From JAKOWB01 sp038363005 (GTDB taxonomy: Bacteria > Pseudomonadota > Alphaproteobacteria > Kiloniellales > JACOMY01), in assembly GCA_038363005.1 (NCBI GenBank), contig JBBQBI010000012.1, forward strand, positions 60,858-124,857: a DNA stretch of 64,000 nucleotides, written 5' to 3'. The notes below the pieces were generated by a model. The model worked only from the letters and a program-made list of their open reading frames with translations. It searched no databases and was not told where the DNA came from. Numbering within the stretch: position 1 is the stretch's first letter; every line of letters starts with the position of its first letter. This document shows positions 9,008-17,113 of the stretch, in pieces. Made by a program: the position numbers and the translations under genes.

Positions 9008-10002
9008 GCCTCCGGCCCGGTCCGCGCAACCTCATCACCGACGTCGCCGGCCTGCTGGTCGGCAATGCCGATGACGCGCGGCTGCGCAGCGGCGTGACCG
9101 TGGTGCTGGCCGAGACCGAGGCGGTGGCGGCGGTGGACGTGCGCGGCGGTGGCCCGGGCACGCGCGAGACCGACCTGCTGGAGCCCAGCAACATGGTGCA
9201 GGCGGTGCAGGCCATCGCGCTGTCGGGCGGCTCGGCCTTCGGCCTCGACGCGGCGACCGGGGTGATGACCTGGCTGGCGGAACGCGGCCGGGGCTTCAAG
9301 ATCGGCCCGCGCGTCGTGCCGCTGGTGCCGTCTGCCATCCTCTATGACCTGGAGAACGGTGGCGACAAGGAGTGGGGCAGCGTCCTGCCCTACCAGGCGC
9401 TGGCACGCGCCGCATGCGACGCCGCCGGCGCCGACTTCGCGCTGGGCACCGCCGGTGCCGGCTATGGCGCCAAGGCCGGCGGCATCAAGGGCGGCCTGGG
9501 CAGCGCTTCGGCGGTCGACGAAAATGGCCTTCAGGTCGGCGCCGTGGTGGCTGTGAATGCGCGCGGCGCGGTCACCCTGGACGGCCAGCCGCAGTTCTGG
9601 GCCTGGCCCTTCGAGCAGGATGGCGAGTTTGGCGACCTGCCGCCGCCAACCGCGCGGGTCTCGGCGGAGCTCGGCCTGGCGCGTCAGGTGCCGCTGGGTG
9701 CCAGCACCACCATCGCCGTGGTGGCGACCAATGCGACCCTGAGCAAGGCCGAGGCGCGCCATGTCGCGGTCATGGCGCAGGACGGCCTGGCCCGCTCCAT
9801 CCGTCCGGTGCACACGCCCTTTGACGGCGACACGGTCTTCTGCCTGGCCACCGGGCGCTTCGAGGCAGAAGGCCCGCGCCCGAGGACAGTGGCCGGCGTC
9901 GGTGCGCTGGCCGCCGACTGCCTGGCCCGCGCCGTGGCGCGCGGGGTCTTCCTGGCCGAGGGCTGGGAGGGACTACCGAGCTGGCGCGAGGTCTGGGGAT
10001 AG
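9004..10002 (+). CDS. P1-family (DmpA/BapA-like) aminopeptidase
   Basis: A 332-residue protein of the self-processing N-terminal-nucleophile family that includes D-aminopeptidase DmpA and beta-peptidyl aminopeptidases. It opens with 'ITDVAGLLVGNADD', then shows 'SGGSAFGLDAATGVMTWL', the substrate-pocket segment 'GTAGAGYGAKAGGIKGGLGSAS', and the region where the precursor is cut in this family, 'GASTTIAVVATNATL', with Ser/Thr at residues 234-236. The start is TTG 9004, overlapping the preceding stop as TTGA; no other in-frame start fits. Pairing with an M20 hydrolase and an oligopeptide-type transporter suggests use of unusual (D- or beta-linked) peptides. This is inference. Confidence 0.82.
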   Translation: MSLRPGPRNLITDVAGLLVGNADDARLRSGVTVVLAETEAVAAVDVRGGGPGTRETDLLEPSNMVQAVQAIALSGGSAFGLDAATGVMTWLAERGRGFKIGPRVVPLVPSAILYDLENGGDKEWGSVLPYQALARAACDAAGADFALGTAGAGYGAKAGGIKGGLGSASAVDENGLQVGAVVAVNARGAVTLDGQPQFWAWPFEQDGEFGDLPPPTARVSAELGLARQVPLGASTTIAVVATNATLSKAEARHVAVMAQDGLARSIRPVHTPFDGDTVFCLATGRFEAEGPRPRTVAGVGALAADCLARAVARGVFLAEGWEGLPSWREVWG

Positions 10003-10034
10003 CCATTCAGCTTGCGCTGACTGGGAACGCTCCC

Positions 10035-10138
10035 CCCTCTCCCGCTTTGGCGGGAGAGGGTAGGGTGAGGGCCCTTGGTCGTTTACCGACCTATGAGACC
10101 CCTCACCCCGACCCTCTCCCGCCAAAAGCGGGAGAGGG
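10035..10138. repeat. REP-like palindrome pair A
   Basis: Two copies of an 11-bp stem (CCCTCTCCCGC with GCGGGAGAGGG) occur at 10035-10060 and 10112-10138, with 4- and 5-nt loops. They are arranged as an inverted pair, with 'GGGTGAGGG' on the left and 'CCCTCACCCCG' on the right. The same stem recurs at 26507-26620. It fills the gap between the P1 peptidase and the binding protein and is typical of bacterial interspersed palindromes. Confidence 0.85.
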
Positions 10139-10248
10139 AGGACTGCGCCGCCGGAGGCTCCATGGCGCGAGACTCAAAGCCATCTGGCCCCCGCGCTCGC
10201 GGCGTGGCTATCATCCCCACCCTGGGATCGCATTCGGGAGATTGGACT

Positions 10249-11715
10249 ATGCGCAAACTCACCCTCGCCCTGGGCACCGCCCTGGCGCTGGCGCTTTCCG
10301 CCGCGGCGGCCGAGGCCAAGGACACGCTGGTCATCGGCATCAACCTGGAACCGCCGCATCTCGATCCCACCGCCGGCGCGGCGCAGGCCATCGACTCGGT
10401 GGTCTATCAGAACATCTTCCAGGGCCTGACGCAGATCGATGCCACCGGCACGGTGCAGCCCTCGCTGGCCGAGTCCTGGGACATCTCGGCCGACGGCCTG
10501 ACCTACACCTTCCATCTCAAGGCGGGTGTGAAGTTCCATGACGGCACCGACCTGGATGCCGGCGACGTGGTCTTCTCGCTGACCCGGGCGATGGATCCCA
10601 ATTCCGAGAACGCGCAGAAGCCGCTGTTCGCCGCCATCGACAAGGTCGAGGCCAAGGACCCGTTGACCGCCGTGGTCACCCTGAAGCACCCGCAGGGCAG
10701 CTTCCTCTACAACCTGGGCTGGGGCGACGCGGTGATCGTCGCGCCGGAGTCGGCGGCCGACAACAAGACCAAGCCAATCGGCACCGGCCCCTATGCGCTG
10801 GCCGACCGGGTCGAGGGTGCCTCCATCACGCTGACGGCGGCGCCGGGCGCCGACGTCGCCATCAAGACCGTGACCTTCAAGGTGATCGGCGATCCCTCGG
10901 CGCAGGTCAGCGCGCTGCTGGCCGGCGACATCGACTATTTCCCCGGCTTCCAGGCGGCCGAGCTGCTGGAGCGCTTCAAAGGCGACAACCGCTTCGTCGT
11001 CTCGGTCGGCTCGACCGAGGGCGAGACCATCCTGGCGATGAACAACGCCGACCCGGCGCTGCAGGACATCCGGGTGCGCCGCGCGCTGTCGCACGCCATC
11101 GACAAGCAGGAGCTGCTGGATGGCATCTACAGTGGTTACGGCACGATCATCGGGTCGCACTTCGCGCCGCATAATCCGGCCTATGTCGACCTGACAGGCA
11201 CCTATCCGCTGGACCTGGAGAAGGCCAAAGCGCTGCTGGCCGAGGCGGGACAGAGCAACCTGAAGCTGGTGGCCAAGCTGCCGCCGGTGGCCTATGCCCG
11301 GCGCGGTGGCGAGATCATCGCTGCCCAGCTGGCCAAGATCGGCGTCACCGTCGAGCTGGTGCCGCTGGAGTGGGCGCAGTGGCTGCAGGAGGTCTTCAAG
11401 GGCAAGGACTACCAGCTGACCATCGTCTCGCACACTGAACCCAACGACATCGGCATCTACGCGCGCGATGACTACTACTTCAACTACCACTCCGACGCCT
11501 TCACCAAGGTGATGGCCGACCTCGACGTCACCGCCGATCCGGCCCAGCGCACCGCCCTGCTGCAGCAGGCACAGAAGATTCTGGCCGAGGACGCGGTCAA
11601 CGTCTTCCTGTTCCAGCTGCCGTTGATCACCGTCGCCGACGCCAAGCTCAAGGGCTACTGGCAGAACGCGCCAATCGCCGCGACGCTGCTCCGGGACATG
11701 AGCTGGGGGGAGTGA
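10249..11715 (+). CDS. Oligopeptide/dipeptide-type ABC transporter substrate-binding protein (SBP_bac_5)
   Basis: A 488-residue periplasmic receptor with a Sec signal peptide (MRKLTLALGTALALALSAAA, cleaved near residue 22). The mature protein opens 'KDTLVIGINLEPPHLDPTAGAA' and includes the family signature 'PSLAESWDISADGLTYTFHLKAGVKFHDG'. 'AMNNADPALQDIRVRRALSHAIDKQELL' follows in the second lobe. The next two genes are the cognate permeases. Ligand candidates are peptides, given the two hydrolases immediately upstream. ATG 10249 was chosen because it begins the signal peptide; the frame upstream of it translates REP DNA. Confidence 0.9.
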   Translation: MRKLTLALGTALALALSAAAAEAKDTLVIGINLEPPHLDPTAGAAQAIDSVVYQNIFQGLTQIDATGTVQPSLAESWDISADGLTYTFHLKAGVKFHDGTDLDAGDVVFSLTRAMDPNSENAQKPLFAAIDKVEAKDPLTAVVTLKHPQGSFLYNLGWGDAVIVAPESAADNKTKPIGTGPYALADRVEGASITLTAAPGADVAIKTVTFKVIGDPSAQVSALLAGDIDYFPGFQAAELLERFKGDNRFVVSVGSTEGETILAMNNADPALQDIRVRRALSHAIDKQELLDGIYSGYGTIIGSHFAPHNPAYVDLTGTYPLDLEKAKALLAEAGQSNLKLVAKLPPVAYARRGGEIIAAQLAKIGVTVELVPLEWAQWLQEVFKGKDYQLTIVSHTEPNDIGIYARDDYYFNYHSDAFTKVMADLDVTADPAQRTALLQQAQKILAEDAVNVFLFQLPLITVADAKLKGYWQNAPIAATLLRDMSWGE

Positions 11716-11740
11716 CCCTGGCCGGCGACGCGCGCGCCAT

Positions 11741-11888
11741 AACCCTCTCCCCCAGAGGGAGAGGGTGCGAGCGAAGTGAGCGGGTGAAGGGGGTATTTTA
11801 TGCCGCCCCCACCGATCGCAAAGGCTCGACGGAATCGCACCGACCGACCCCCTTCACCCCGACCCTCTCCCTCAAGGGGAGAGGGGGG
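11741..11888. repeat. REP-like palindrome pair B
   Basis: A 'CCCTCTCCC-CCAGA-GGGAGAGGG' hairpin at 11742-11766 is followed by 'GCGAGCGAAGTGAGCGGGTGAAGGGGG'. The inverted counterpart 'CCCCCTTCACCCCGACCCTCTCCCTCAAGGGGAGAGG' lies at 11848-11888. It lies between the binding-protein and first permease genes and may stabilise or differentially terminate the operon mRNA. Confidence 0.8.
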
Positions 11889-11929
11889 ACTGACAAGGAG
11901 AGTGGGAAAGTAGGAAGGGGAGAGGAGCC

Positions 11930-12871
11930 TTGCTCGCCTTCCTGACGCGCCGCTTCATCGCGCTGCTGGTCACGCTGCTGGCCGCCTCGCTGGTGGTCTT
12001 CGTGGTGCTGGAGGTGCTGCCTGGCGACCCGGCGCAGGTGATGGCGGGGATGGAGGCCAGCCCGGAGTCGGTCGAGGCGCTGCGCCACAACCTGGGGCTC
12101 GACCGGCCGCCGGTGGAACGCTACCTGGCCTTCCTCGGCGGCTTCTTCACCGGCGACCTCGGCCTCAGCCACGCCTACCACGTGCCGGTGGCCAACCTGG
12201 TGGCCGAGCGCCTGCCCATCACCCTGCCGCTGGCCGCCCTGTCGCTGCTGATCGCCATGGCCATCGCGCTGCCAGCCGGCCTCTATGCCGCCACGCGCCA
12301 CGGGCGGCCCGGCGACACCCTGGTGATGGGGCTGACGCAGCTCGGCGTCGCCATTCCCGACTTCTGGTTCGGCATCCTGCTCGTGCTGGTATTCTCGGTG
12401 CTGCTCAACTGGTTCAATGCCGGCGGCTTCCCGGGGTGGAGCGACCCGCTGCTGGCGCTGCGCGCGCTGCTGCTGCCAGCCGTCGCGCTGGGGCTCAGCC
12501 AGGCCTCGATCCTGGCGCGTGTCACCCGCTCGGCGGCGCTCGACGTGCTGCAGGAGGATTTCGTCCGCACCGCGCGGGCCAAGGGGCTGACCCGGCGCCG
12601 CATCGTCTGGCGCCATGTGCTGCGCAACGCGCTGATCCCGATCTCCACCATCGTCGGGCTGCAGGTCGCCTTCCTGATGGCTGGCACCATCGTGATCGAG
12701 AACGTCTTCTTCCTGCCAGGCCTGGGGCAGCTCATCGTCGGTGCCATCGCCAACCGGGACCTGATCGTCATCCAGGCACTGGTCATGCTGCTGACCGCCA
12801 TGGTGGTGTTGGTGAACTTCCTGGTCGATGTGGCGCAGGCGGCAATCGATCCACGGCCGCGACATGGCTAG
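11930..12871 (+). CDS. ABC transporter permease, DppB/OppB type
   Basis: A 313-residue inner-membrane protein. It has an N-terminal membrane segment (FIALLVTLLAASLVVFVVLEVL) followed by 'LPGDPAQVMAG', 'LRHNLGLDRPPVERYLAFLGGFFTGDLGLS', multiple further membrane helices, and the EAA-type loop 'DFVRTARAKGLTRRRIVWRHVLRNALIPISTIVG' that contacts the ATPase. The start is TTG 11930 just after AGAGGAG; no ATG is available near it. Its stop overlaps the start of the second permease by 8 bp. With the preceding receptor it should form the peptide channel, but no ATPase is encoded next door. Confidence 0.9.
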   Translation: MLAFLTRRFIALLVTLLAASLVVFVVLEVLPGDPAQVMAGMEASPESVEALRHNLGLDRPPVERYLAFLGGFFTGDLGLSHAYHVPVANLVAERLPITLPLAALSLLIAMAIALPAGLYAATRHGRPGDTLVMGLTQLGVAIPDFWFGILLVLVFSVLLNWFNAGGFPGWSDPLLALRALLLPAVALGLSQASILARVTRSAALDVLQEDFVRTARAKGLTRRRIVWRHVLRNALIPISTIVGLQVAFLMAGTIVIENVFFLPGLGQLIVGAIANRDLIVIQALVMLLTAMVVLVNFLVDVAQAAIDPRPRHG

Positions 12872-13721
12872 CGCGATGCTTGCCCCCAACTTCTGGCGCC
12901 GTGCGCTTGCCAGCCGCTCTTTCGTGATTGGTGGCGGGCTGACGCTGCTGGTCGTCGCGGTGGCACTGCTGTCGCAAGTCTGGACGCCCTGGGCGCCGGA
13001 CGACCAGTTCATTCCCAACAAGCTGAAGGCACCCACGGCGGCGCACTGGCTCGGCACCGACCACTACGGCCGCGACGTGCTGTCCCGCATCATGGTCGGC
13101 GCCGGGAATTCACTGCTGGTCGGCCTGGTGGCGATCGGGCTGGGACTGAGCCTTGGCGTCGTACTGGGCGCCCTGGCGGCGACCTGGCGCGGCTGGATGG
13201 ACGAGGCGCTGTCACGCCTGGGCGATCTGATCTTCGCCTTTCCGGCGGTGCTGTCCGCGGTGTTGATCGCCGGGCTGCTGGGGCCCGGGCCGGTCAATGC
13301 CATCATCGCCATCGGCATCTTCAACATCCCGGTCTTCGCCCGCGTCACCCGCAACGCAGCGCTGCAGAGCTGGAGCCGCGACTATGTGCGCGCCGCCGTG
13401 GCGCTGGGGCGCAGCCCGGTGGCGATCACGCTGCGCCACGTGATGCCCAACATCGCCAGCCTGCTGATCGTGCAGGCGACCATCCAGTTCGCCCTTGCCA
13501 TCCTGGCCGAGGCCGCGCTCTCTTTCCTCGGCATCGGCGTGCAGCCGCCGGCGGCCAGCTGGGGCCGCATGCTGAACGACTCGCTGACCTACATGTACGT
13601 GCAGCCTGGCCTGGCGCTCTATCCCGGCCTGGCAATCTTGCTGGCGGTGCTGGGCCTGAATCTGCTGGGCGACGGCCTGCGCGACCTGCTGGACCCAAGG
13701 CTCAGGCGGCGCCGGGGCTAG
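12864..13721 (+). CDS. ABC transporter permease, DppC/OppC type
   Basis: A 285-residue inner-membrane protein. It shows 'HWLGTDHYGRDVLSRIMVGAGNSLLVGLVAIGLGLSLG', the hallmark of DppC/OppC permeases, an EAA loop 'DYVRAAVALGRSPVAITLRHVMPNIASLLIV', and the C-terminal 'EAALSFLGIGVQPPAASWGRML ... NLLGDGLRDLLDPRL'. ATG 12864 overlaps the upstream stop by 8 bp; ATG 12876 is a possible alternative. It should pair with the preceding permease. The genes for the DppD/DppF-like ATPases normally found next are absent, and a cyclase gene follows instead. Confidence 0.9.
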   Translation: MASAMLAPNFWRRALASRSFVIGGGLTLLVVAVALLSQVWTPWAPDDQFIPNKLKAPTAAHWLGTDHYGRDVLSRIMVGAGNSLLVGLVAIGLGLSLGVVLGALAATWRGWMDEALSRLGDLIFAFPAVLSAVLIAGLLGPGPVNAIIAIGIFNIPVFARVTRNAALQSWSRDYVRAAVALGRSPVAITLRHVMPNIASLLIVQATIQFALAILAEAALSFLGIGVQPPAASWGRMLNDSLTYMYVQPGLALYPGLAILLAVLGLNLLGDGLRDLLDPRLRRRRG

Positions 13722-13836
13722 TCGACAGGCTGCGGGCAGATATCCGACTGCCAGCCCAGTATGTGTGCTTAACTTTCCCCCGCTTTCGGCTGATTGGCAT
13801 TGCTCTCTGCACGCACCGCTGCCGTCAGGAGGATGG

Positions 13837-15288
13837 ATGGAAGGCAAAGCAATTCAGCGCCGGCTCGCAGCCATTCTCGCCAGCGATGTCGTATCCTACA
13901 GCCGCCTGATGGAGGCCGACGAAGTCGGCACCTTGACTCAGTTGAAGGCGCATCGCCGTGAACTGATCGACCCGGCCATTGCCGCCCATCATGGGCGGAT
14001 CGTGAAGACCACGGGTGATGGCATGCTGGTAGAATTCGCCAGTGTCGTCGATGCCGTGACCTGTTCGATCGCCGTGCAGCGCGGCATGGCCAGCAGGAAC
14101 GCAGTGGAGCCGGTCGACCGGCAGATCGTGTTCCGCATCGGCATCAATGTCGGTGATATCGTCATCGATGAGGACGACATTTTCGGCGACGGCGTCAACA
14201 TCGCCGCGCGGCTCGAGGCGCTGTGCGAACCGGGCGGGGTCTGCATCTCTCGCTCGGCGAACGATCAGATCCGCGACAAGCTGACGCTCGCCTTCGACGA
14301 CCTGGGCGAGCGGACGGTCAAGAACATCGCCCGCACCATCGGCGTCTTCGGCCTGGGCGCCAACGAGATCGGCGCGCTGCCGGGACCGATCTGGTCGCCG
14401 GCGGAGACGACGGGCGTCGGCGCGGGATCAGGGCGCGACTCCGAACCTGCCGAACAGGAAATCCACTTCTGCAGGTCGGCCGACGGGACCGGCCTGGCTT
14501 ACTCGCGCATGGGTCAGGGTGCGCCGTTGGTGAAGACGGGCAACTGGATGACGCATCTCGAGTTCGATCTCGAGAGCCCGATCTGGCGGCCGCTGTACCG
14601 GGAGCTTTCCCGGGACCATGCCTTCTGGCGCTATGACGCACGTGGCAACGGATTGTCCGACCGGGACGTGGCAGAGGTCTCGTTGGAGGCCTTCGTCGCC
14701 GACCTCTCGGCGGTGGTCGATGCCGCCGGACTGGAGCGCTTCGCCTTGTTCGGTATCTCGCAGGGGTCCGCCGTCGCCATCAGCTACGCGGTGCGGCACC
14801 CCGAGCGCGTCTCGCATTTGATCCTGCTCGGTGGCTACCCGACCGGCTGGAACAAGCGTTCGCTGAGCGATGCCGATAGGGAACGCAACGCCGCGATGCT
14901 GACGCTCATGCGGTTGGGCTGGGGCCAGGAGAATCCTGCGTTCCGGCAGCTCTTCACAACGCAGTTCCTGCCCGACGCAACCAAGGAGCAGGTCGACTGG
15001 TTCAACGAACTGCAGCGGCTGTCGGCCACGCCGGAGGATGCGGTGAGGAACCTGATGGCCAATGGCGAGGTGGACGTCAGGGATCTGCTGGCAAAGGTAT
15101 CCGTGCCGACCCTGGTGATGCATTCGCGCGACGATGCCCGGGTGCCCTTCGACGCTGGCCGTCAGCTCGCCACCGGCATTCCCGGTGCCAAATTCGTGCC
15201 GCTACAGAGCCGCAACCATGTGATCCTTGGCCACGAGCCTGCCTTCGCGCGATTCCTGCAGGAGATCAAGGCCTTCCTGGCAACGTGA
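13837..15288 (+). CDS. Class III adenylate cyclase fused to an alpha/beta hydrolase
   Basis: A 483-residue two-domain protein. Residues 8-180 form a class III nucleotide cyclase catalytic domain: 'AAILASDVVSYSRLM' with metal Asp17, 'VKTTGDGMLVEFAS' with metal Asp61, and 'DDIFGDGVNIAARLEAL' with Asn121 and Arg125. Residues 205-483 form an alpha/beta hydrolase: an oxyanion-side segment, 'ALFGISQGSA' with nucleophile Ser308, 'HSRDDARVPF' and 'QSRNHVIL' for the acid and His. No membrane segment is visible. An excellent AGGAGG precedes ATG 13837. The fusion implies a small-molecule-controlled cyclase or a cyclase-linked hydrolase. The effector is unknown. Confidence 0.87.
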   Translation: MEGKAIQRRLAAILASDVVSYSRLMEADEVGTLTQLKAHRRELIDPAIAAHHGRIVKTTGDGMLVEFASVVDAVTCSIAVQRGMASRNAVEPVDRQIVFRIGINVGDIVIDEDDIFGDGVNIAARLEALCEPGGVCISRSANDQIRDKLTLAFDDLGERTVKNIARTIGVFGLGANEIGALPGPIWSPAETTGVGAGSGRDSEPAEQEIHFCRSADGTGLAYSRMGQGAPLVKTGNWMTHLEFDLESPIWRPLYRELSRDHAFWRYDARGNGLSDRDVAEVSLEAFVADLSAVVDAAGLERFALFGISQGSAVAISYAVRHPERVSHLILLGGYPTGWNKRSLSDADRERNAAMLTLMRLGWGQENPAFRQLFTTQFLPDATKEQVDWFNELQRLSATPEDAVRNLMANGEVDVRDLLAKVSVPTLVMHSRDDARVPFDAGRQLATGIPGAKFVPLQSRNHVILGHEPAFARFLQEIKAFLAT

Positions 15289-15311
15289 GGGCGATGGATC
15301 TCGTCAGCCAA

Positions 15312-15354
15312 TCCCAGCGCCCTGGCTGCACCCGCGGCTTCGGCGGCGCTGGGA
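15312..15354. terminator. Bidirectional hairpin between convergent genes
   Basis: TCCCAGCGCC and GGCGCTGGGA form a perfect 10-bp stem around a 23-nt loop in the 66-bp gap between the convergent cyclase and sheath genes. There is no clear T-run, so it is a structural prediction. Confidence 0.45.
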
Positions 15355-16782
15355 CTAGGGGCGCTGACTCTCGAACAGCAAGCGGATGATGATGAATTCG
15401 GCTGGGCGCCGCGGGGCGACCCCGACCTCCAGGATCAGGCGGCCGGCGTCGAGGTCGGCTTGCGTCATGGTGCTGCGGTCGCAGCGAACGAAGTAGGCCT
15501 GGGTCGCCGTCTGGCCGGCCAAGGCGCCCTGCCGGAACAGGCCGTCGAGCAGGTCCTGCGCCTGCTGGCGCACGCGGGCCCAGAGCGGTTCGCTGTCGGG
15601 TTCGAACACCACCCAGGCGAGGCTGCGGCGCATGTCGCTTTCAATCAGCAGCAGCGTGCGGCGGTCCGACAGGTAGCGCCAGGTCGGATCGGCGCTGCGC
15701 GTGCGCGCGCCCCAGACGAGTGTCCTCTCGTCGAAGCGCCGCAGCGTGTTGATGCCCAAGGGCGTGAGCAGGCTTTGCTCGGTGTTGCCGAGGGCCATTG
15801 CCAGTCCCTCGATACCCTGCAGCGTGGCGGCGGCGCCCGCCGGGGCCTGCCAGGCGGGGAAGCGGGCGATGACGCCGGCGACCGCGCCGCAGGGCACCAG
15901 CGGTTTCGCCGTGCCCTCGACCAGCAGCCGCGGCAGGTAGGCGACGGCGTTGGCGCTGGGCGGCGCCAGGGTCGCCTGGCGTGCCACCGCGGCGGCGGCT
16001 GAGCTCCAGGCCAGCGGCGGGTCGACCAGCAGGATCGCGCCGCGCGTTTCGCACCAAGCCTGGGCCGCCGCCACGGCACCGGCCGGCAGCTCCTCCGCCG
16101 GCCGGCAGGGTGGCAGGCACAGCAGGTTCACTACCGCGTCCGTCGGTAGCTGCTGCAGGACCCGGGGCGCGCCATCGCTGGCCAGATAGTCGGCCGCCGC
16201 CAGTGGCGCGCCATCGCTGCCGCCGCTGGCGACCGCGGGCGGGCCGAGACGTCCCAGCCGGACCGGCAGAGTGCCGCTGGTGCGGGCCAGCCGCGAATGC
16301 GCCGCCAACACCAGGTCGACGCGGCGCGGATCGGCAGATTGCAGTGACAGGTCGTCGAAGCGCTCGGTGATGCCGGCGGCTTCGATCGCCAGGTGGAAGC
16401 GACCCGCCTGGCGTGCCCGCTTCAGCTCGACGACCAGGCTGTTGCCCCAGGCGCCGGGGCTGGCGGCGCGCAGGTTCAGCCCGCCGATAGCGAGGCGGGC
16501 GACGTCGTCGTCGACCCGGCTGCGGTGGTGCCGCAGGATCACCGCCGTTGCGCCCCCATTGGCGAAGTACAGCGCGACCGACTGCGGCAGGTGACTGCCC
16601 GGCCAGGTCAGTGCGCCGAACTGGCGCTCGAAGTCCGCGGTGCTGGTCAGCGTGACGGGGTGGCCCACCGGGCCGCGCTCGCAGCGGCCGACGAAGGCGG
16701 TCACGCCGGTCGGTGTGGCCGCTTCCGGCGGCGCTTCGCGGTCGAGCAGCAGATAGACGCCGGGCAAGCGGAAATTCGGCAT
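15355..16782 (-). CDS. Contractile-tail sheath protein (phage / extracellular injection system type), orphan
   Basis: A 475-residue sheath-like protein. The N-terminus has 'MPNFRLPGVYLLLDREAP' and 'GVTAFVGRCERGPVGHPVTLTSTADFERQFG', as in sheath proteins of R-type pyocins and extracellular contractile injection systems. The central part has 'ASPGAWGNSLVVEL' and a subtilisin-like-fold segment 'CETRGAILLVDPPLAW'. The C-terminal domain has 'LVWGARTRSADPTWRYLSDRRTLLLIESDM', 'LFRQGALAGQTATQAYFVRCD' and the terminal strand 'PAEFIIIRLLF'. All conserved blocks appear intact, with no frameshift. No tube, baseplate, spike or AAA+ gene is nearby, so assembly partners are missing locally. A 42-codon frame ends 7 bp upstream of its start. 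Confidence 0.82.
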   Translation of the reverse strand: MPNFRLPGVYLLLDREAPPEAATPTGVTAFVGRCERGPVGHPVTLTSTADFERQFGALTWPGSHLPQSVALYFANGGATAVILRHHRSRVDDDVARLAIGGLNLRAASPGAWGNSLVVELKRARQAGRFHLAIEAAGITERFDDLSLQSADPRRVDLVLAAHSRLARTSGTLPVRLGRLGPPAVASGGSDGAPLAAADYLASDGAPRVLQQLPTDAVVNLLCLPPCRPAEELPAGAVAAAQAWCETRGAILLVDPPLAWSSAAAAVARQATLAPPSANAVAYLPRLLVEGTAKPLVPCGAVAGVIARFPAWQAPAGAAATLQGIEGLAMALGNTEQSLLTPLGINTLRRFDERTLVWGARTRSADPTWRYLSDRRTLLLIESDMRRSLAWVVFEPDSEPLWARVRQQAQDLLDGLFRQGALAGQTATQAYFVRCDRSTMTQADLDAGRLILEVGVAPRRPAEFIIIRLLFESQRP

Positions 16783-16789
16783 GACGGCC

Positions 16790-16918
16790 TCAGGGCTCGT
16801 CGCGCGTCGGGCGACGGATCAGAGAGCGCTCAACAGGGGGCGCCGTCATGCCGGCGCGGTTGGCCGGGTGGTCGAACCACTCCTGGCGGCGCAAGCGGCG
16901 CGGGCGGTCGTGCGTCAT
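16790..16918 (-). pseudogene. 42-codon frame resembling the N-terminus of an IlvD/Edd-family sugar-acid dehydratase
   Basis: The frame begins at ATG 16918 and ends 7 bp before the sheath start. It contains PRRLRRQEWFDHPANRAGMTA, close to the conserved opening of xylonate/arabonate-type dehydratases (R-R-x-R-S-x-[DE]-W-F-D-[ND]-P, then M-T-A-L-Y-[LI]-E-R). After MTA the similarity fades (PPVERSLIRR) and the frame stops, while real family members are near 580-600 residues. It may be a relic left when the rest of a dehydratase gene was replaced, or a short coupled leader. The homology is from memory of the family and needs a search. Confidence 0.45.
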
Positions 16919-17088
16919 GCGGCTAAGCAGGGCCTGGGGGCTGTGTGAGGGTCAAGCATCACGACAGCGCCGCGCCCAAGGGATTGTTCCAATATCGTGC
17001 GGCAATTCGAAAAATCGCGTTGGTTTCACCCGTGGAACGACACGGGATTGCAGCCTCTTGGCACTAATGATATCTGTTTAGTCAGTTT

Positions 17089-17100
17089 GTGACATGTCAC
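17089..17100. promoter_or_regulatory. 12-bp palindrome upstream of the racemase gene
   Basis: GTGACATGTCAC is a perfect palindrome ending 13 bp before ATG 17114, in an AT-richer stretch. The position fits an operator overlapping the promoter or ribosome-binding region. The nearest regulator gene is the GntR gene at 20420. The link is only a suggestion. Confidence 0.4.
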
Positions 17101-17113
17101 GACGAGAGGTCCG

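Noticed and set aside
15355..16782. Prophage at the sheath locus
   Set aside because: No integrase, capsid, terminase, tail tube or attachment repeats are seen around it. The flanking genes are ordinary chromosomal families.
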